Origin: Lachnoanaerobaculum sanguinis
Lineage (GTDB): Bacteria > Bacillota > Clostridia > Lachnospirales > Lachnospiraceae
DNA length: 64,000 nucleotides
NCBI RefSeq assembly: GCF_033242365.1
Contig: NZ_BTHK01000015.1
Span: 7,722-71,721 of the forward strand
Reading direction: 5' to 3'
Program-made: the position numbers and the translations under genes
Notes under the pieces: model-generated
Told to the model about the DNA's origin: nothing
Databases searched by the model: none
The model's input: only the letters and a program-made list of their open reading frames with translations
Part shown: positions 42,508-52,700 of the stretch, piece after piece
How the letters are laid out: each line of letters opens with the position of its first letter
Position numbering within the stretch: position 1 is the first letter of the stretch

Positions 42508-42540
42508 AAAGCCTCGGGAAGTTGCTGTTCCCGAGGCTTT
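42508..42540 (-). terminator. Terminator of the first adhesin gene
   Basis: Minus-strand AAAGCCTCGGGAA and TTCCCGAGGCTTT form a perfect 13-bp stem with a 7-base loop, followed by TTTAATATTT. It lies 15 bases after the stop. Confidence 0.93.
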
Positions 42541-42555
42541 CTTCTTGTCAAGTCA

Positions 42556-45500
42556 CTATCTCTTCTTAAATACCAAAAGCATTGCTCCGCATGAAGATAT
42601 CAGTAATATCATATATTTGAAAAGGTCTGTATTATCTGAGGTCTTAGGTACCGAGAGTGGGCGTCTGTCTGATACAGTCTCCGCAGTAAACTTTTTCGGA
42701 TCCTCTATGATAATTTCAGGTTTTACAGGCTCAACATTTATAGCATCAGCCTTTATTTCTTCTTTTTTCTCTACAACTGTCTGTGTAGGTCTTATAGATG
42801 AGCTTCCTCCCGAGCCGCCTCTTCTTCCGTTTGAAGATGTGGCTATTGAAGGTGTAGCTATAGGTCTTATAATGATATCATTGTTTCTATCACCCGGACG
42901 ATTTATCTGGCTTGGTGTAGCCGGATGTAGCGGATCCGGATAGATTATAACACTTGGATCTTTAACATATACATAGTTTATCTCTATTTGTGCAGTTGAG
43001 AACAATCCGCTTTCAGCGCCTTCAACTCTCTCCAAATGATATCCGGCAATAGCCTTTGCACTTGTACTGTAGGCAAGGCCAAGTTTTCTGCTGCCGTCCA
43101 AAACTTCATCTGCATCTAACGCAACTCCCGCCGGATTGATATAATGGGCAATTACATCTCCTGCATCCTGTCTGCGATAAATATATGTTACTCTTTGTGT
43201 TCCCGGATTAAATACTCCGTTCGCATTTGCAGGCATTGAAATCAAGTCATAATAGTCAAATGACTTAAGTTCTGAAGTATAAGGAACTCCGATTTGCTCA
43301 CTACCGTTTAAAACAGTAGTCTCAACAAGCGGAACGTTTCCGTTCTCATCCAGATATTCAATAATAACATTTCCTGCATCCTGGCGCTTATAGATATACT
43401 CAACATTTATCGGTGATGTTGTGAATACTCCTGTTGCATTTGCAGGATTTACCACAAGATCATAATAAGGTATTGCCTTAGGTGATGTTGTATAATTAAG
43501 TCCAAGCTTATTTGCTCCGGAAATTGTATCATCACTTTCTATGCTGTTTCCGTGAACATCCAAATATCTTACAGTCACATCTCCTGCATCTTTTCTTCTG
43601 TAAAGGTAAGTCACAGTCTGTGCTCCATGAGTAAATACTCCTGTTGCATTTGCAGGCATCGTATCTATATCGAAGTTTGCGATATTCTCTACACTGCTTG
43701 TATATGCAAGTCCAAGCTTTTCGATACCGCTAAGTACTGTAGGTGCTACCAAATCACTTCCGTCATGTACAGACTTGTGATATATTGTCACATCCCCTGC
43801 ATCATCTCTCTTGTAGACATAATTTACTACTTGTGGAGCAATCGTAAATACTCCTGTTGCATTTGCCGGTGAATTTACAAGCACAAGACTTCCAATAGTC
43901 TTAGGTGCTGTAGTATATGGCAAACCAAGTTTATTTGTTCCTGACAGTATATCTCTTGTGTCCAGTTCATTACCGTCTCTGTCGGTATACATTACTGTCA
44001 CATCTCCGGCGTCATCTCTTCTGTATTCATAGGTAACAATATAGTTTGTTCCCGGAGTAAATGTTCCGATATGATTTGCAGGTGTAGGATTTACTACCGT
44101 AAAGTTGGCTATACTTGCAGGACTTGTCGTATAGGAAAGTCCGGCTTTACTTACTCCCGATAAATTCTCATCTGCGGCAAGAGCGTTGCTTGTTCCGACT
44201 TCAAAATGATGTACTGTTACATTTCCGGCATCATCTCTCTTGTAGTAGTATGTAACCACTGTAGTTCCGTTTGCCGGATATACACCTGTATTATTTGCAG
44301 GTGTTGCATTTACTACTGTAAAGTTGGCAACAGTACCTGCATTTGTTGTATAGGCAAGTCCTGCCTTACCTGCACCTGACAATATCTCATCAGGTAACAG
44401 TGAATTGCTTGTTCCCACCTCAAAATGATGTACCAATACATTTCCGGCATCATTTCTACTGTAATAATATGTAACCTCTGTAAGTCCTGTAGCAGGATAA
44501 GTTCCTGTATATCCTGCAGGTGTTGCATTTACTACCGTATAATACGGTATATTTTTCGGACTTGTTGTATATGTAAGTCCCGATTTCTCCGCTCCGGATA
44601 AATCCTCTGCAGGTGAAAGTATATTGTTTGTTCCCACTTCAAGATGATGTACTTTAACATCTCCCGCATCATTTCTCTTATACTTATAAACCACTTCTAC
44701 AGGCGCATTTCCAAATGTCACTGTCGGATTTGCCGGTGAGCTTACAAGATGGAAATGAGGAATATTCATGCTCTGTGTAGTATAAGTAGTTCCAAGCTTA
44801 TTGGTTCCGTCCACTGTCACAGCCGCAGGTGTTCCTCCCGGGGTTTGTGAATACAACTCATTTGTAGTTCCGTCTTCATAATAATGAATAATTATCGGTG
44901 AAGCACTGTCTCTTTCATAGTAATAAATCAGCTCTGTAGGTGTTGTGGTAAATGTTACCTGTGTAGGATTCGGTGACTGATACAAATGATAATTTGCAAT
45001 ATCCGCCGATCTCTCCTGTGACTGATAGGTAAGTCCAAGCTTATTTGTACCGCTTATAACTTCCGGTCCCACAGCTCCTCCGGCTACCGGAGCATAAAGC
45101 TCTGTGGTAGTACCCTTTTCATAGTGATGAACTGTAATATTTCCTGCATTTTTTCTTCTGTAGGAATATGTTACCGATGTTGTTCCGTCACCGAATACTC
45201 CGTTTGTAGGAGTGGTACTGCTTACAAAATCATAATTGTCTACAGGAAGTACATTGCTGCTCCATGCAAGTCCCTCTTTATTTGTTCCTGATAGAACTGT
45301 AGGAGTATTGATCATTACACTACTTCCAAGACTCTCAGGTCTTGTAAGATTTGCACCTGTATCAATATCCACATATTTTACAGTAACATCCGGTGCATCA
45401 TTTCTTTCATAGAAATAAGTAACCGTCTTTGCCGTTGCATCAAATGTTCCGCTTGTAGGACCTGTAGGTGTTCCTACAAGGTGGTAATGAGGTATCGGAT

Positions 45501-48500
45501 AGCTTCCTGCAGTACTTACATCTCTTCTGTAAGTCTGATAAGGTTTACCCATCTGTCTTGCACCTGAGAGTACTTCGGCCGCAGGTGTTGCTGTTGCCGA
45601 AACCGCATAAAGTTCATCGGTCTTTCCCGTTTCGTAGTGATGTACGGTTACATCTCCTGCATTTCTTCTTATGTAATGGTATATAACTGTTGTATCTGCA
45701 GTATAACTTCCGTTTGCATTTGCAGGAAGATTTGCAGTATCCACTTCAAAATTCGGATCTGTAGTGATTGCCGCTGTTGTATATGCGGTGTCTCTCGGCT
45801 CTCTTGTAACTACATCCGGCACAAGATTGCTTCCGTCCTCATCCTTGATATGCTTTACCGTAAGATTATAAAAATCCGTCTTAAGTCCAAGGTTCTTGAT
45901 AGCACTTGGATTATCTATTGTTAAGCTTATATCCACAGTTGACCATTGTGTATTAGGTACCGGAGTCTGATTTGCCTTGATTACAGATGCCTTTGTAGTA
46001 AATGAAGTAAAGTCATTTCCAACCACAGTGGCAGTACTTGCCACATTTGGTGAAGCAAAGCTGTCACTGGTCAAGTTCTCCACATAGAGCTTATAATTAC
46101 CTGCATTGCTGAGCTTATTTGTAAATGAAATATTTCCGTTTGAATCTGTTGTTCCCGATTCAACCACTGTCTCATTTCCCGTTGCATCAAGCTTTACAAG
46201 TATATATGGTCTGTTTGCAATATTTAAATCAGTGCTGTCATAGACTCCGTTATTATTTAAATCATAGAAGGCATGAGTTGCGATATTGTACTTATGAGTA
46301 CCTACCTTTGAGTCGGTAAACTCATTTGCACCGTCAATATTATTACCTCTCCATGAAGCTACGGAGTTATTTGCAGTATCTGTGGCGAGATTATCCTTGG
46401 TATCAGGCATCTCCACCTTATAATTAAAGAGCGCCTCTTCTCCTGCCGTTATACTCTGTCCCGACTTTAAATCGGCCTTAAACATGGTGACTGATGACCA
46501 GTCTGTAATACTTGCAGCAGGTAACCATGTCGCCCCGATATTTCCTTCTATCGTAGCACTTGGAGCATCCGTAGAGTAGTAAATATCAAACTTAGAGTTA
46601 TTGGCAGTCACTCCCGATATAGCCTTCGGATATATTTTTGAATCCCTGTCAAGATAGTTTCCGCTGCCGTCTTTTACTATAAATTTATCATTTGCATATG
46701 GGAAAACATCCATTACATGAAGATTTTCCACCGGGTCATTGGTATTGTTCCATACTCTAACCTGATAATCTAAGATATCTCCCTTGTCAGCCTTTATACT
46801 CGTCTGGTATACACTGTCTGTGGAAAGTTTTACTTTCTTTCCAAGTACCATTGCCTGTGGCGGTACAAAGGTGTAATTGTATGTCAATGTAGAAAGTCTG
46901 TCTGTTGTATTGCCGTTGTTATTGGCATCATATGTGTCAAGGTAGTCTGCGGTATCTGAAGAATATATAATTCCCGGAGCCGCGCTTGATGCGGCTGTAG
47001 TGTTATTATCCCAGCTGAGTATTACCTTTATCTCATGTGGACCTCCGTCCATACCCGCTGTAGGCTTAAACGAAAAATTTAAATGATCGATTCTGTTCTG
47101 TGTATAGTTTCCGTAACCCGGAACTGTAGAACCCGGGAATGTCAGTCCTGTAAGTTCAAACTCGTACGCTGTCTTTCCTACATTACCTTTATAATTAGGT
47201 ATAACCGTAGGAGTAGGATTAACAGTAAATAAATTGGCATTCATCTGCGGCTGCACACTGTCAAACGCAAGGTCCGAATCGACTACAACTACCATCTTAG
47301 GATTTACGGCAGCTCTTGGGTCCCAAAGTATACTGTTATACCAAATACGTGGTGTTATTTTTATAGTTCCTCCGACACTTACGGTACTTGTAGCGGAGGT
47401 GCCGTTTATACTCATTCCGATATTTTGAAGGTGCATACTTGCATACGGATTTCTTAAATATGCATCGGCCAATGAATAACCCAGTTCCTGACCGGCTGCA
47501 TTTCTTACTCTACCGAAATTTCTGACAAGCTTCCAATATACATCATTGACATGCGCATTCAAATCGTTGATATACGCCGTATGTGTGGCAGGTGTAAGCT
47601 GTGTCTGAACGATAAGACCTACCGCATCTTCATCAAACTGTGAGATAGTTATATCATCATCAAAGACAAGTCTGAAATACCTGTACTCAGGCGGTGTTGT
47701 CAATGTGGTAGCTACGGAGTTTGCTCTGTAGTCTGTAGCATTGCTCACCTGAACAGGTGTAATATTTGTAGCAATAGTGGTCCATGTGGTTCCGTTATCG
47801 GAGCCGACAAGCTTATTGTGTGAGAGTTTTGCAAGTTCTGTCGCAGTGAATCTTTCAGGTCTGACTCTCAGTTCATATCCAGTGAGAAGACTTCTTGCCT
47901 GCGGCTCATCCTCTATCATTCTGAATGTAACACTGCTTGCAGTCTGCGGTCTTGTACCACCGAACTGATCCACACTTACCAAGTAGTTATATTTATAGTC
48001 CGCATCCCTCGGTACAAGATTTCCCTTATCTCCGAGTAATGACTTCCTTATACGGATTCTTCTTACATATGAAACATGATAGTACAACTCACCGCTTCTT
48101 CTTGTAGAGTTATCTAAAGTTCCGTCATCATTTACCAATGTAGTAACCTGTTGCATAATTATTTTCGTCCATGTAGGAGCTAAAGTAACAGGTTGATTTC
48201 CGTCCCACTTAAGCGAAAAAGGTGGCTGTACTACTGTTGCCAGCCCTCTGTCCACTATCTGTGTGATAGTTCTGTCCGTACTGTTATATGTCCAGTTCGA
48301 GTTGTTTGGAAGTGAAGGATCCCATACTGCGGTAGCCGGAAGAGTAATCTTAAACTCTACTTTTCTCTTATCCATACCCGCACCGGTACCTGACGGTACT
48401 TGTGATACACCGCCGTTGGCTGTATTTGCAGGACCGCTGTAACCGTATCCGAACAAACTTGATACAAAGTCTGTCGACAGTCGGTCATTCGTGGCATTGG

Positions 48501-49110
48501 TTGCATCATCCGATATGTATTCGCTTTTTCTGTTGTTATTTGCAACTGTCGATGTGTCTGCTGACATAATTCCGACCGGATATGCCTTTGCAACAAACTG
48601 ATCGTTTGAACTTGCCAGAGGCGCATCTGTAGCGGGATTTTTCCCTGCTTCAAAAAGCTTTACCGGAATATGGAAAGTCTCACCGTTTTGCACTGCCGAA
48701 TTCTTCAGCGTAGCCTTTATCGGTATTGCCGCATATCCTGTATCCAGTCTGGAATAATTTATCTTTACAATATAATAGTTCGGATCTGAATATATAATAT
48801 TTACACTGCTTGCACCTGATGCCAAGGTAACGTCACTGACAACAGGAGGTGAAAATATACTCTTGTCAAAATACACATACGAAAACGGATTGTACAGTGT
48901 AGATACCGCTCCGGAAAGTGTATTTGTAACATAGTATGACTCCTTTTGTGCAACTAAAGATGACGTCTGCCCGGATAAACCGTACCTAACATCCGTAGTT
49001 ATCGCACTACCGCCGGCGCCTGTAGCATATGCTTTCCCCGTCGGGGCAAACAACGACAGCAGTATTGAAAAAATCAGTAATAAAAAATAATGCGGTGATT
49101 TTTTTCTCAT
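42556..49110 (-). CDS. Giant MucBP-repeat surface adhesin 1 (2184 aa)
   Basis: Cell-wall adhesin. The signal peptide is MRKKSPHYFLLLIFSILLSLFAPTGKAYA, about 1-29. Residues 30-770 are beta-rich, non-repetitive adhesive regions shared in outline with the second adhesin. About 775-850 form a DUF11-like isopeptide-type domain (DYQVRVWNNTNDPVENLHV), about 945-1015 an SdrD_B-like domain (AFYDLNNNGVYDS), and about 1083-2050 thirteen MucBP-type repeats with VHHYE.GT and GLPYTT-like cores. A short Pro/Thr linker (residues about 2055-2100) leads to the terminal sorting signal, LSVPKTSDNTDLF, a hydrophobic helix and KKR. ATG follows CGGAGG. MucBP repeats bind mucin or host glycans. The third adhesin's 3' half is closely related. 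Confidence 0.92.
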   Translation of the reverse strand: MRKKSPHYFLLLIFSILLSLFAPTGKAYATGAGGSAITTDVRYGLSGQTSSLVAQKESYYVTNTLSGAVSTLYNPFSYVYFDKSIFSPPVVSDVTLASGASSVNIIYSDPNYYIVKINYSRLDTGYAAIPIKATLKNSAVQNGETFHIPVKLFEAGKNPATDAPLASSNDQFVAKAYPVGIMSADTSTVANNNRKSEYISDDATNATNDRLSTDFVSSLFGYGYSGPANTANGGVSQVPSGTGAGMDKRKVEFKITLPATAVWDPSLPNNSNWTYNSTDRTITQIVDRGLATVVQPPFSLKWDGNQPVTLAPTWTKIIMQQVTTLVNDDGTLDNSTRRSGELYYHVSYVRRIRIRKSLLGDKGNLVPRDADYKYNYLVSVDQFGGTRPQTASSVTFRMIEDEPQARSLLTGYELRVRPERFTATELAKLSHNKLVGSDNGTTWTTIATNITPVQVSNATDYRANSVATTLTTPPEYRYFRLVFDDDITISQFDEDAVGLIVQTQLTPATHTAYINDLNAHVNDVYWKLVRNFGRVRNAAGQELGYSLADAYLRNPYASMHLQNIGMSINGTSATSTVSVGGTIKITPRIWYNSILWDPRAAVNPKMVVVVDSDLAFDSVQPQMNANLFTVNPTPTVIPNYKGNVGKTAYEFELTGLTFPGSTVPGYGNYTQNRIDHLNFSFKPTAGMDGGPHEIKVILSWDNNTTAASSAAPGIIYSSDTADYLDTYDANNNGNTTDRLSTLTYNYTFVPPQAMVLGKKVKLSTDSVYQTSIKADKGDILDYQVRVWNNTNDPVENLHVMDVFPYANDKFIVKDGSGNYLDRDSKIYPKAISGVTANNSKFDIYYSTDAPSATIEGNIGATWLPAASITDWSSVTMFKADLKSGQSITAGEEALFNYKVEMPDTKDNLATDTANNSVASWRGNNIDGANEFTDSKVGTHKYNIATHAFYDLNNNGVYDSTDLNIANRPYILVKLDATGNETVVESGTTDSNGNISFTNKLSNAGNYKLYVENLTSDSFASPNVASTATVVGNDFTSFTTKASVIKANQTPVPNTQWSTVDISLTIDNPSAIKNLGLKTDFYNLTVKHIKDEDGSNLVPDVVTREPRDTAYTTAAITTDPNFEVDTANLPANANGSYTADTTVIYHYIRRNAGDVTVHHYETGKTDELYAVSATATPAAEVLSGARQMGKPYQTYRRDVSTAGSYPIPHYHLVGTPTGPTSGTFDATAKTVTYFYERNDAPDVTVKYVDIDTGANLTRPESLGSSVMINTPTVLSGTNKEGLAWSSNVLPVDNYDFVSSTTPTNGVFGDGTTSVTYSYRRKNAGNITVHHYEKGTTTELYAPVAGGAVGPEVISGTNKLGLTYQSQERSADIANYHLYQSPNPTQVTFTTTPTELIYYYERDSASPIIIHYYEDGTTNELYSQTPGGTPAAVTVDGTNKLGTTYTTQSMNIPHFHLVSSPANPTVTFGNAPVEVVYKYKRNDAGDVKVHHLEVGTNNILSPAEDLSGAEKSGLTYTTSPKNIPYYTVVNATPAGYTGTYPATGLTEVTYYYSRNDAGNVLVHHFEVGTSNSLLPDEILSGAGKAGLAYTTNAGTVANFTVVNATPANNTGVYPANGTTVVTYYYKRDDAGNVTVHHFEVGTSNALAADENLSGVSKAGLSYTTSPASIANFTVVNPTPANHIGTFTPGTNYIVTYEYRRDDAGDVTVMYTDRDGNELDTRDILSGTNKLGLPYTTAPKTIGSLVLVNSPANATGVFTIAPQVVNYVYKRDDAGDVTIYHKSVHDGSDLVAPTVLSGIEKLGLAYTSSVENIANFDIDTMPANATGVFTHGAQTVTYLYRRKDAGDVTVRYLDVHGNSIESDDTISGANKLGLNYTTSPKAIPYYDLVVNPANATGVFTTSPINVEYIYKRQDAGNVIIEYLDENGNVPLVETTVLNGSEQIGVPYTSELKSFDYYDLISMPANANGVFNPGTQRVTYIYRRQDAGDVIAHYINPAGVALDADEVLDGSRKLGLAYSTSAKAIAGYHLERVEGAESGLFSTAQIEINYVYVKDPSVIIYPDPLHPATPSQINRPGDRNNDIIIRPIATPSIATSSNGRRGGSGGSSSIRPTQTVVEKKEEIKADAINVEPVKPEIIIEDPKKFTAETVSDRRPLSVPKTSDNTDLFKYMILLISSCGAMLLVFKKR
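42950..45880 (-). repeat. MucBP repeat array of adhesin 1 (13 units)
   Basis: Thirteen units of about 65-90 residues. Each starts with a VxHH[YF]E.G or related strand, contains a G..K.GL.YTT turn and ends in a VTYxYxRxDAGDV strand. The order of the last five units (TDRDGN, HKSVHD, LDVHGN, LDENGN, INPAG) matches that in the other two adhesins. Confidence 0.85.
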
Positions 49111-49202
49111 ATTTCCTCCGTAATAAAATCATGTATATTAAAAATGTTATTATTTGCCGTATACAAAACAAAATTTTAACATCATTATCCTTTTACATTT
49201 TA

Positions 49203-49225
49203 TAGTAATCTAGGAATAATTACTA
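49203..49225. promoter_or_regulatory. Inverted repeat upstream of adhesin 1
   Basis: TAGTAAT and ATTACTA (7-bp arms, 9-base spacer), about 95 bases ahead of the adhesin 1 ATG. A TATAAA-like -10 lies at its edge on the minus strand. It may be an operator; no matching copy was noticed ahead of adhesin 2. Confidence 0.4.
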
Positions 49226-49249
49226 TGGTTAAATTCTTACAATATCTTT

Positions 49250-49426
49250 TCAACAGTTGTCTTTTAATGTAAAAAGCCCGACACTATAGTCCGGCTTTCC
49301 TATTCCATCATACCCATTTCTGTCTATATCTTTTAGTAACTGTAGTATTCTCTTCAATGTCTTCTTATCTTGTCTTGTCCAATATTCAAAATCTTCCCAT
49401 GCCTCATCTGTCCATGATTTAATCAT
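49250..49426 (-). pseudogene. Truncated YoeB toxin gene
   Basis: A 58-residue ORF beginning MIKSWTDEAWEDFEYWTRQD. It follows the YoeB ribonuclease toxin family closely to residue 45 (ERNGYDGIGKP-like, here DRNGYDGIGKP). After that it diverges (DYSVGLFTLKDNC) and ends, where YoeB normally continues to about 85 residues with the catalytic Glu, Arg and C-terminal His. These are all absent, so the toxin should be inactive. It overlaps the antitoxin stop by 8 bases, the normal relB-yoeB arrangement. The divergence point coincides with the terminator hairpin at 49274-49297, as if a deletion joined the gene's 5' half to a downstream terminator. Confidence 0.85.
49269..49297 (-). terminator. Terminator fused into the yoeB remnant
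   Basis: Minus-strand AAGCCGGAC and GTCGGGCTT (one mismatch) enclose 6 bases, followed by a T5 run. It overlaps codons 45 onward of the truncated toxin and would stop relB transcripts ahead of adhesin 1. Confidence 0.7.
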
Positions 49427-49682
49427 CCGGATTTACCTCATGTATTGTACCGCCTGTCCTCTCCATTTCAGCAATTGATTTTTTTAATCTGGATATATTT
49501 TCCGAGCTGTAGAAAGGATCATTATCCGCTGTGATTTCAAAAGGAATTCTTCTCTCTCTAACAGCTTTTTTTGCAAATACACAAAATGCTGTCGTCATAC
49601 TCATTCCGATATCTGAACAAAATGAATCAAATTGCTTTTTCAGTTCTTCATCCATACGTATATTTACATTCGTCTGTGCCAT
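49419..49682 (-). CDS. RelB/DinJ-family antitoxin
   Basis: An 87-residue antitoxin. MAQTNVNIRMDEELKKQFDSFCSDIGMSMTTAFCVFAKKAVRERRIPFEI is the ribbon-helix-helix DNA-binding part that should autoregulate the pair. The C-terminal ISRLKKSIAEMERTGGTIHEV is the helix that neutralises a YoeB/RelE-type toxin. It is intact, but its partner gene immediately downstream is truncated, leaving an apparently orphan antitoxin. It is transcribed on the minus strand between the two complete adhesins. Start ATG 49682 has a GGAG site about 10 bases ahead. Confidence 0.9.
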   Translation of the reverse strand: MAQTNVNIRMDEELKKQFDSFCSDIGMSMTTAFCVFAKKAVRERRIPFEITADNDPFYSSENISRLKKSIAEMERTGGTIHEVNPDD

Positions 49683-49751
49683 AATATTTACTCCTTTTTT
49701 ATATCATTTTATATATTTTTATTTACAATGTCAATAATTTAAATATCAAAA

Positions 49752-49775
49752 AGCCCCCCGGCAAATGCCGGAGGG
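49752..49775 (-). terminator. Terminator of the second adhesin gene
   Basis: Minus-strand CCCTCCGGCA and TGCCGGGGGG pair (one G-T) around a 2-4 base loop, followed by CTTTTTG. It begins 6 bases after the stop. Confidence 0.88.
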
Positions 49776-49781
49776 TGAAAT

Positions 49782-52700
49782 TTATCTTTCTTCTTTTTTC
49801 TTTAATGCAAGTACCAATGCCGCTGTGATTGAACTCATAAGGATAAATATATATCCTCTTACATCTCTTTCATCAGCTGTTTTCGGTACAGCCAAAGCCT
49901 TTCTTTGATTCTTATCAAATCCTATCTTATTTGTATCGGTCTTATCTGTATTAATAACAGGCTTGTCTATAACAGGTTCAGGAGTAGTAACTCCTCCCTT
50001 TGAATTTATATCATTTACCGTTACAGTCTTACCCGGTCTTACTACGGAATTTCCACCTGATGAACCACCTGACGATCCGCCTCTCTTTATATTTGAAGGT
50101 GTAGCAGTGGACGGTGTGGCTGTCGGCCTTATAACAATATCCTGATCTCTTCCCGGAATATTAATCTGGCTTGGTGTAGCAATCCTTGAAGGATTCGGGT
50201 TAACCGGTGTTGACGGATTAATATTACTTGGGTTAACAGGTATTGAAGGATTAATAACACTTGGAGTTACAGGATTGATGACACTTGGATTAACCGGTGT
50301 CACAGGAGTTAGAGGTCCCGGTATGATTACCGCACTCGGATCCTTCTTATAAATGTATGTTACTACTATTTCTCCTGTTGTAAATATTCCTGTATTTGCA
50401 CCCTGTATCAAGTATAAACTGTATCCGGCAATAGCCTTTTCAGTTGTTGCATACGGAAGTCCGAGGCTTCTTGTACCGTCAAGTACTTCGTCACTTTCTA
50501 TCGGCAGTCCTGCAGTATTTAAGTAACGGGCAATTACATTTCCTGCATCTTTTCTCCTATATACATAGGTTACAGTCTGACTTCCGCTTACAAAAGTTCC
50601 GTTAGCATTAGTAGGTACAGATATTACATCAAAGTTATCAAATGACTTTACACTTGAAGTATATGGCATTCCAAGCTTCTCTGTTCCGTCAAGTACCTCC
50701 GGAGTCTCAAGAGGAACGTTTCCGTTCTCATCCAAATGTTCTATAACAACATTTCCCGCATCCTGACGCTTATATATGTAGTCAACTGTTATAGGCGCTA
50801 CTGTAAATACTCCGTTTGCATTGGTCGGTACTGTTATAAGATCATAATAAGGAATAGTCTTAGGTGATGTAGTATAGGGCAGTCCTACATTATCACTTCC
50901 TGTAATATTATCAGGTGTTTCAATGCTGTTTCCATGATTATCAAGATAATTTACTCTTACTCCACCTGACTGTTTTCTCTTATACAGATATGTTACAGTC
51001 TGAGCACCGCTTGCGAATGTACCGTTTGCGTTTGCCGGTACGCTGCTTACCTCAAAGTCTGCATAACTTTCAGGACTTGTTGTATATGGCAATCCGAGCT
51101 TTCTTGTTCCGTCAAGTACTGTCGGTGAACTGAGATCGCTGTTGTCATATACCGACTTATGATAAACTGTCACATTTCCGGCATCACTTCTTCTGTAAAC
51201 ATAAGTTACAGTCTGTGGCCCCGATGTGAATACACCGTTTGCGTTAACAGGTGTGCTCACCAATGTGAAGTTCGGTATGGTTCTTGCTGTTGTAGTATAA
51301 GGAAGTCCAAGTTTTCCGACTCCTGACTGAACATCAGGTGTTGAAATAACATTACCCTCATCATCTACATAAACTGTTGTTACATCTCCTGCCGGTTTTC
51401 TTCTATATTCATATATTACAGTCTGAGAACCTGCGGTAAATGTACCGTTCTTATTAGCCGGCTGGGCAACCAACTCATAATCTGTGATGTTCTCTTCATT
51501 TGTAGTATATGGAAGTCCGAGTTTTCCGACACCGCTTAGTAAAACGTCACTATGTAGTGATGTTCCCGTTCCCTGCTCAAGATATTTTACAGTAACATCT
51601 CCGGCATCGTTTCTTGTGTAATAGTATGTTACAACTGTTGTTCCGCTTGCAGGATAATTTCCGCTATGGTCTGTAGGTGTAGCATTTACCACAGTGTAGT
51701 TTGCCACAGCCGCAGGACTTGTAGTGTATGTAAGTCCCGACTTTCCTACTCCGCTTAAGTTCTCATCAGGTGATACCTGTGTAGTACTTCCTGCTTCATA
51801 GTGGTGAACCAATACATTTCCTGCATCATTTCTTCTGTACTCGTAGATTACAGTCTGCGCTCCTGCAGTAAATGTACCGTTCTTATTGGCCGGCTGAGCT
51901 ACCAGTGTAAAATGTGGAATACTCTGATCGTTGGTTGTATAAGGAAGACCGAGCTTACCTGTACCGCTTAAGTTCTCGTCAGCCGCCACAGATGTGGTAG
52001 TTCCCTGCTCATAGTGATGTACCGTAACATCTCCTGCATTATTTCTTGTGTAGTAGTATGTTACTACTGTAGTTCCGGTATTAGGATATGTTCCGGTGTG
52101 GTCTGCAGGTGTTGCGTTTACTACTGTGTAGTTTGTTACAGTTGCCGGACTTGTATTATATGTAAGTCCCATCTTACCTACACCACTTAGGTTTTCATCC
52201 GCCGATACAGATGTGGTAGTTCCCTGCTCATAATGATGTATCAAAACATTTCCTGCATCTTTTCTTCTGTACTTGTAGATTAAAGTCTGCGCGCTTGTAC
52301 CATGTGTAAGGTTTGTTGTACCTGTTGCACTTGGTGTTGTCGCACTTGGTGCTCCGCTTGTATCTACTCCTACATACTCAAAGTTGGCTATATTTGCTTC
52401 CTTATTTGTGAAGCTTTCAGTCACTCCGAGTTTTCCGCTTCCTGAAACTACCACTGCACTTGGTGTACCTCCTGTAGGAGAGTAAAGCTCTGTTGTAGTT
52501 CCATCCTCATAGTGATGTACCGTAATGTTGGCCGCATCTTTTCTTCTGTAATAATAATTTACTACCTGATTGCCTGCCACATATGTAACTGTGGTTGCTC
52601 CTGTAGTTGTATTCGGAGTATTTGCACCGCTTGCTCCTGTTACATCTACTCTAACAAACTCATAGTTATCGATATCGGCTTCCTTATTTGTAAGGTCTTC

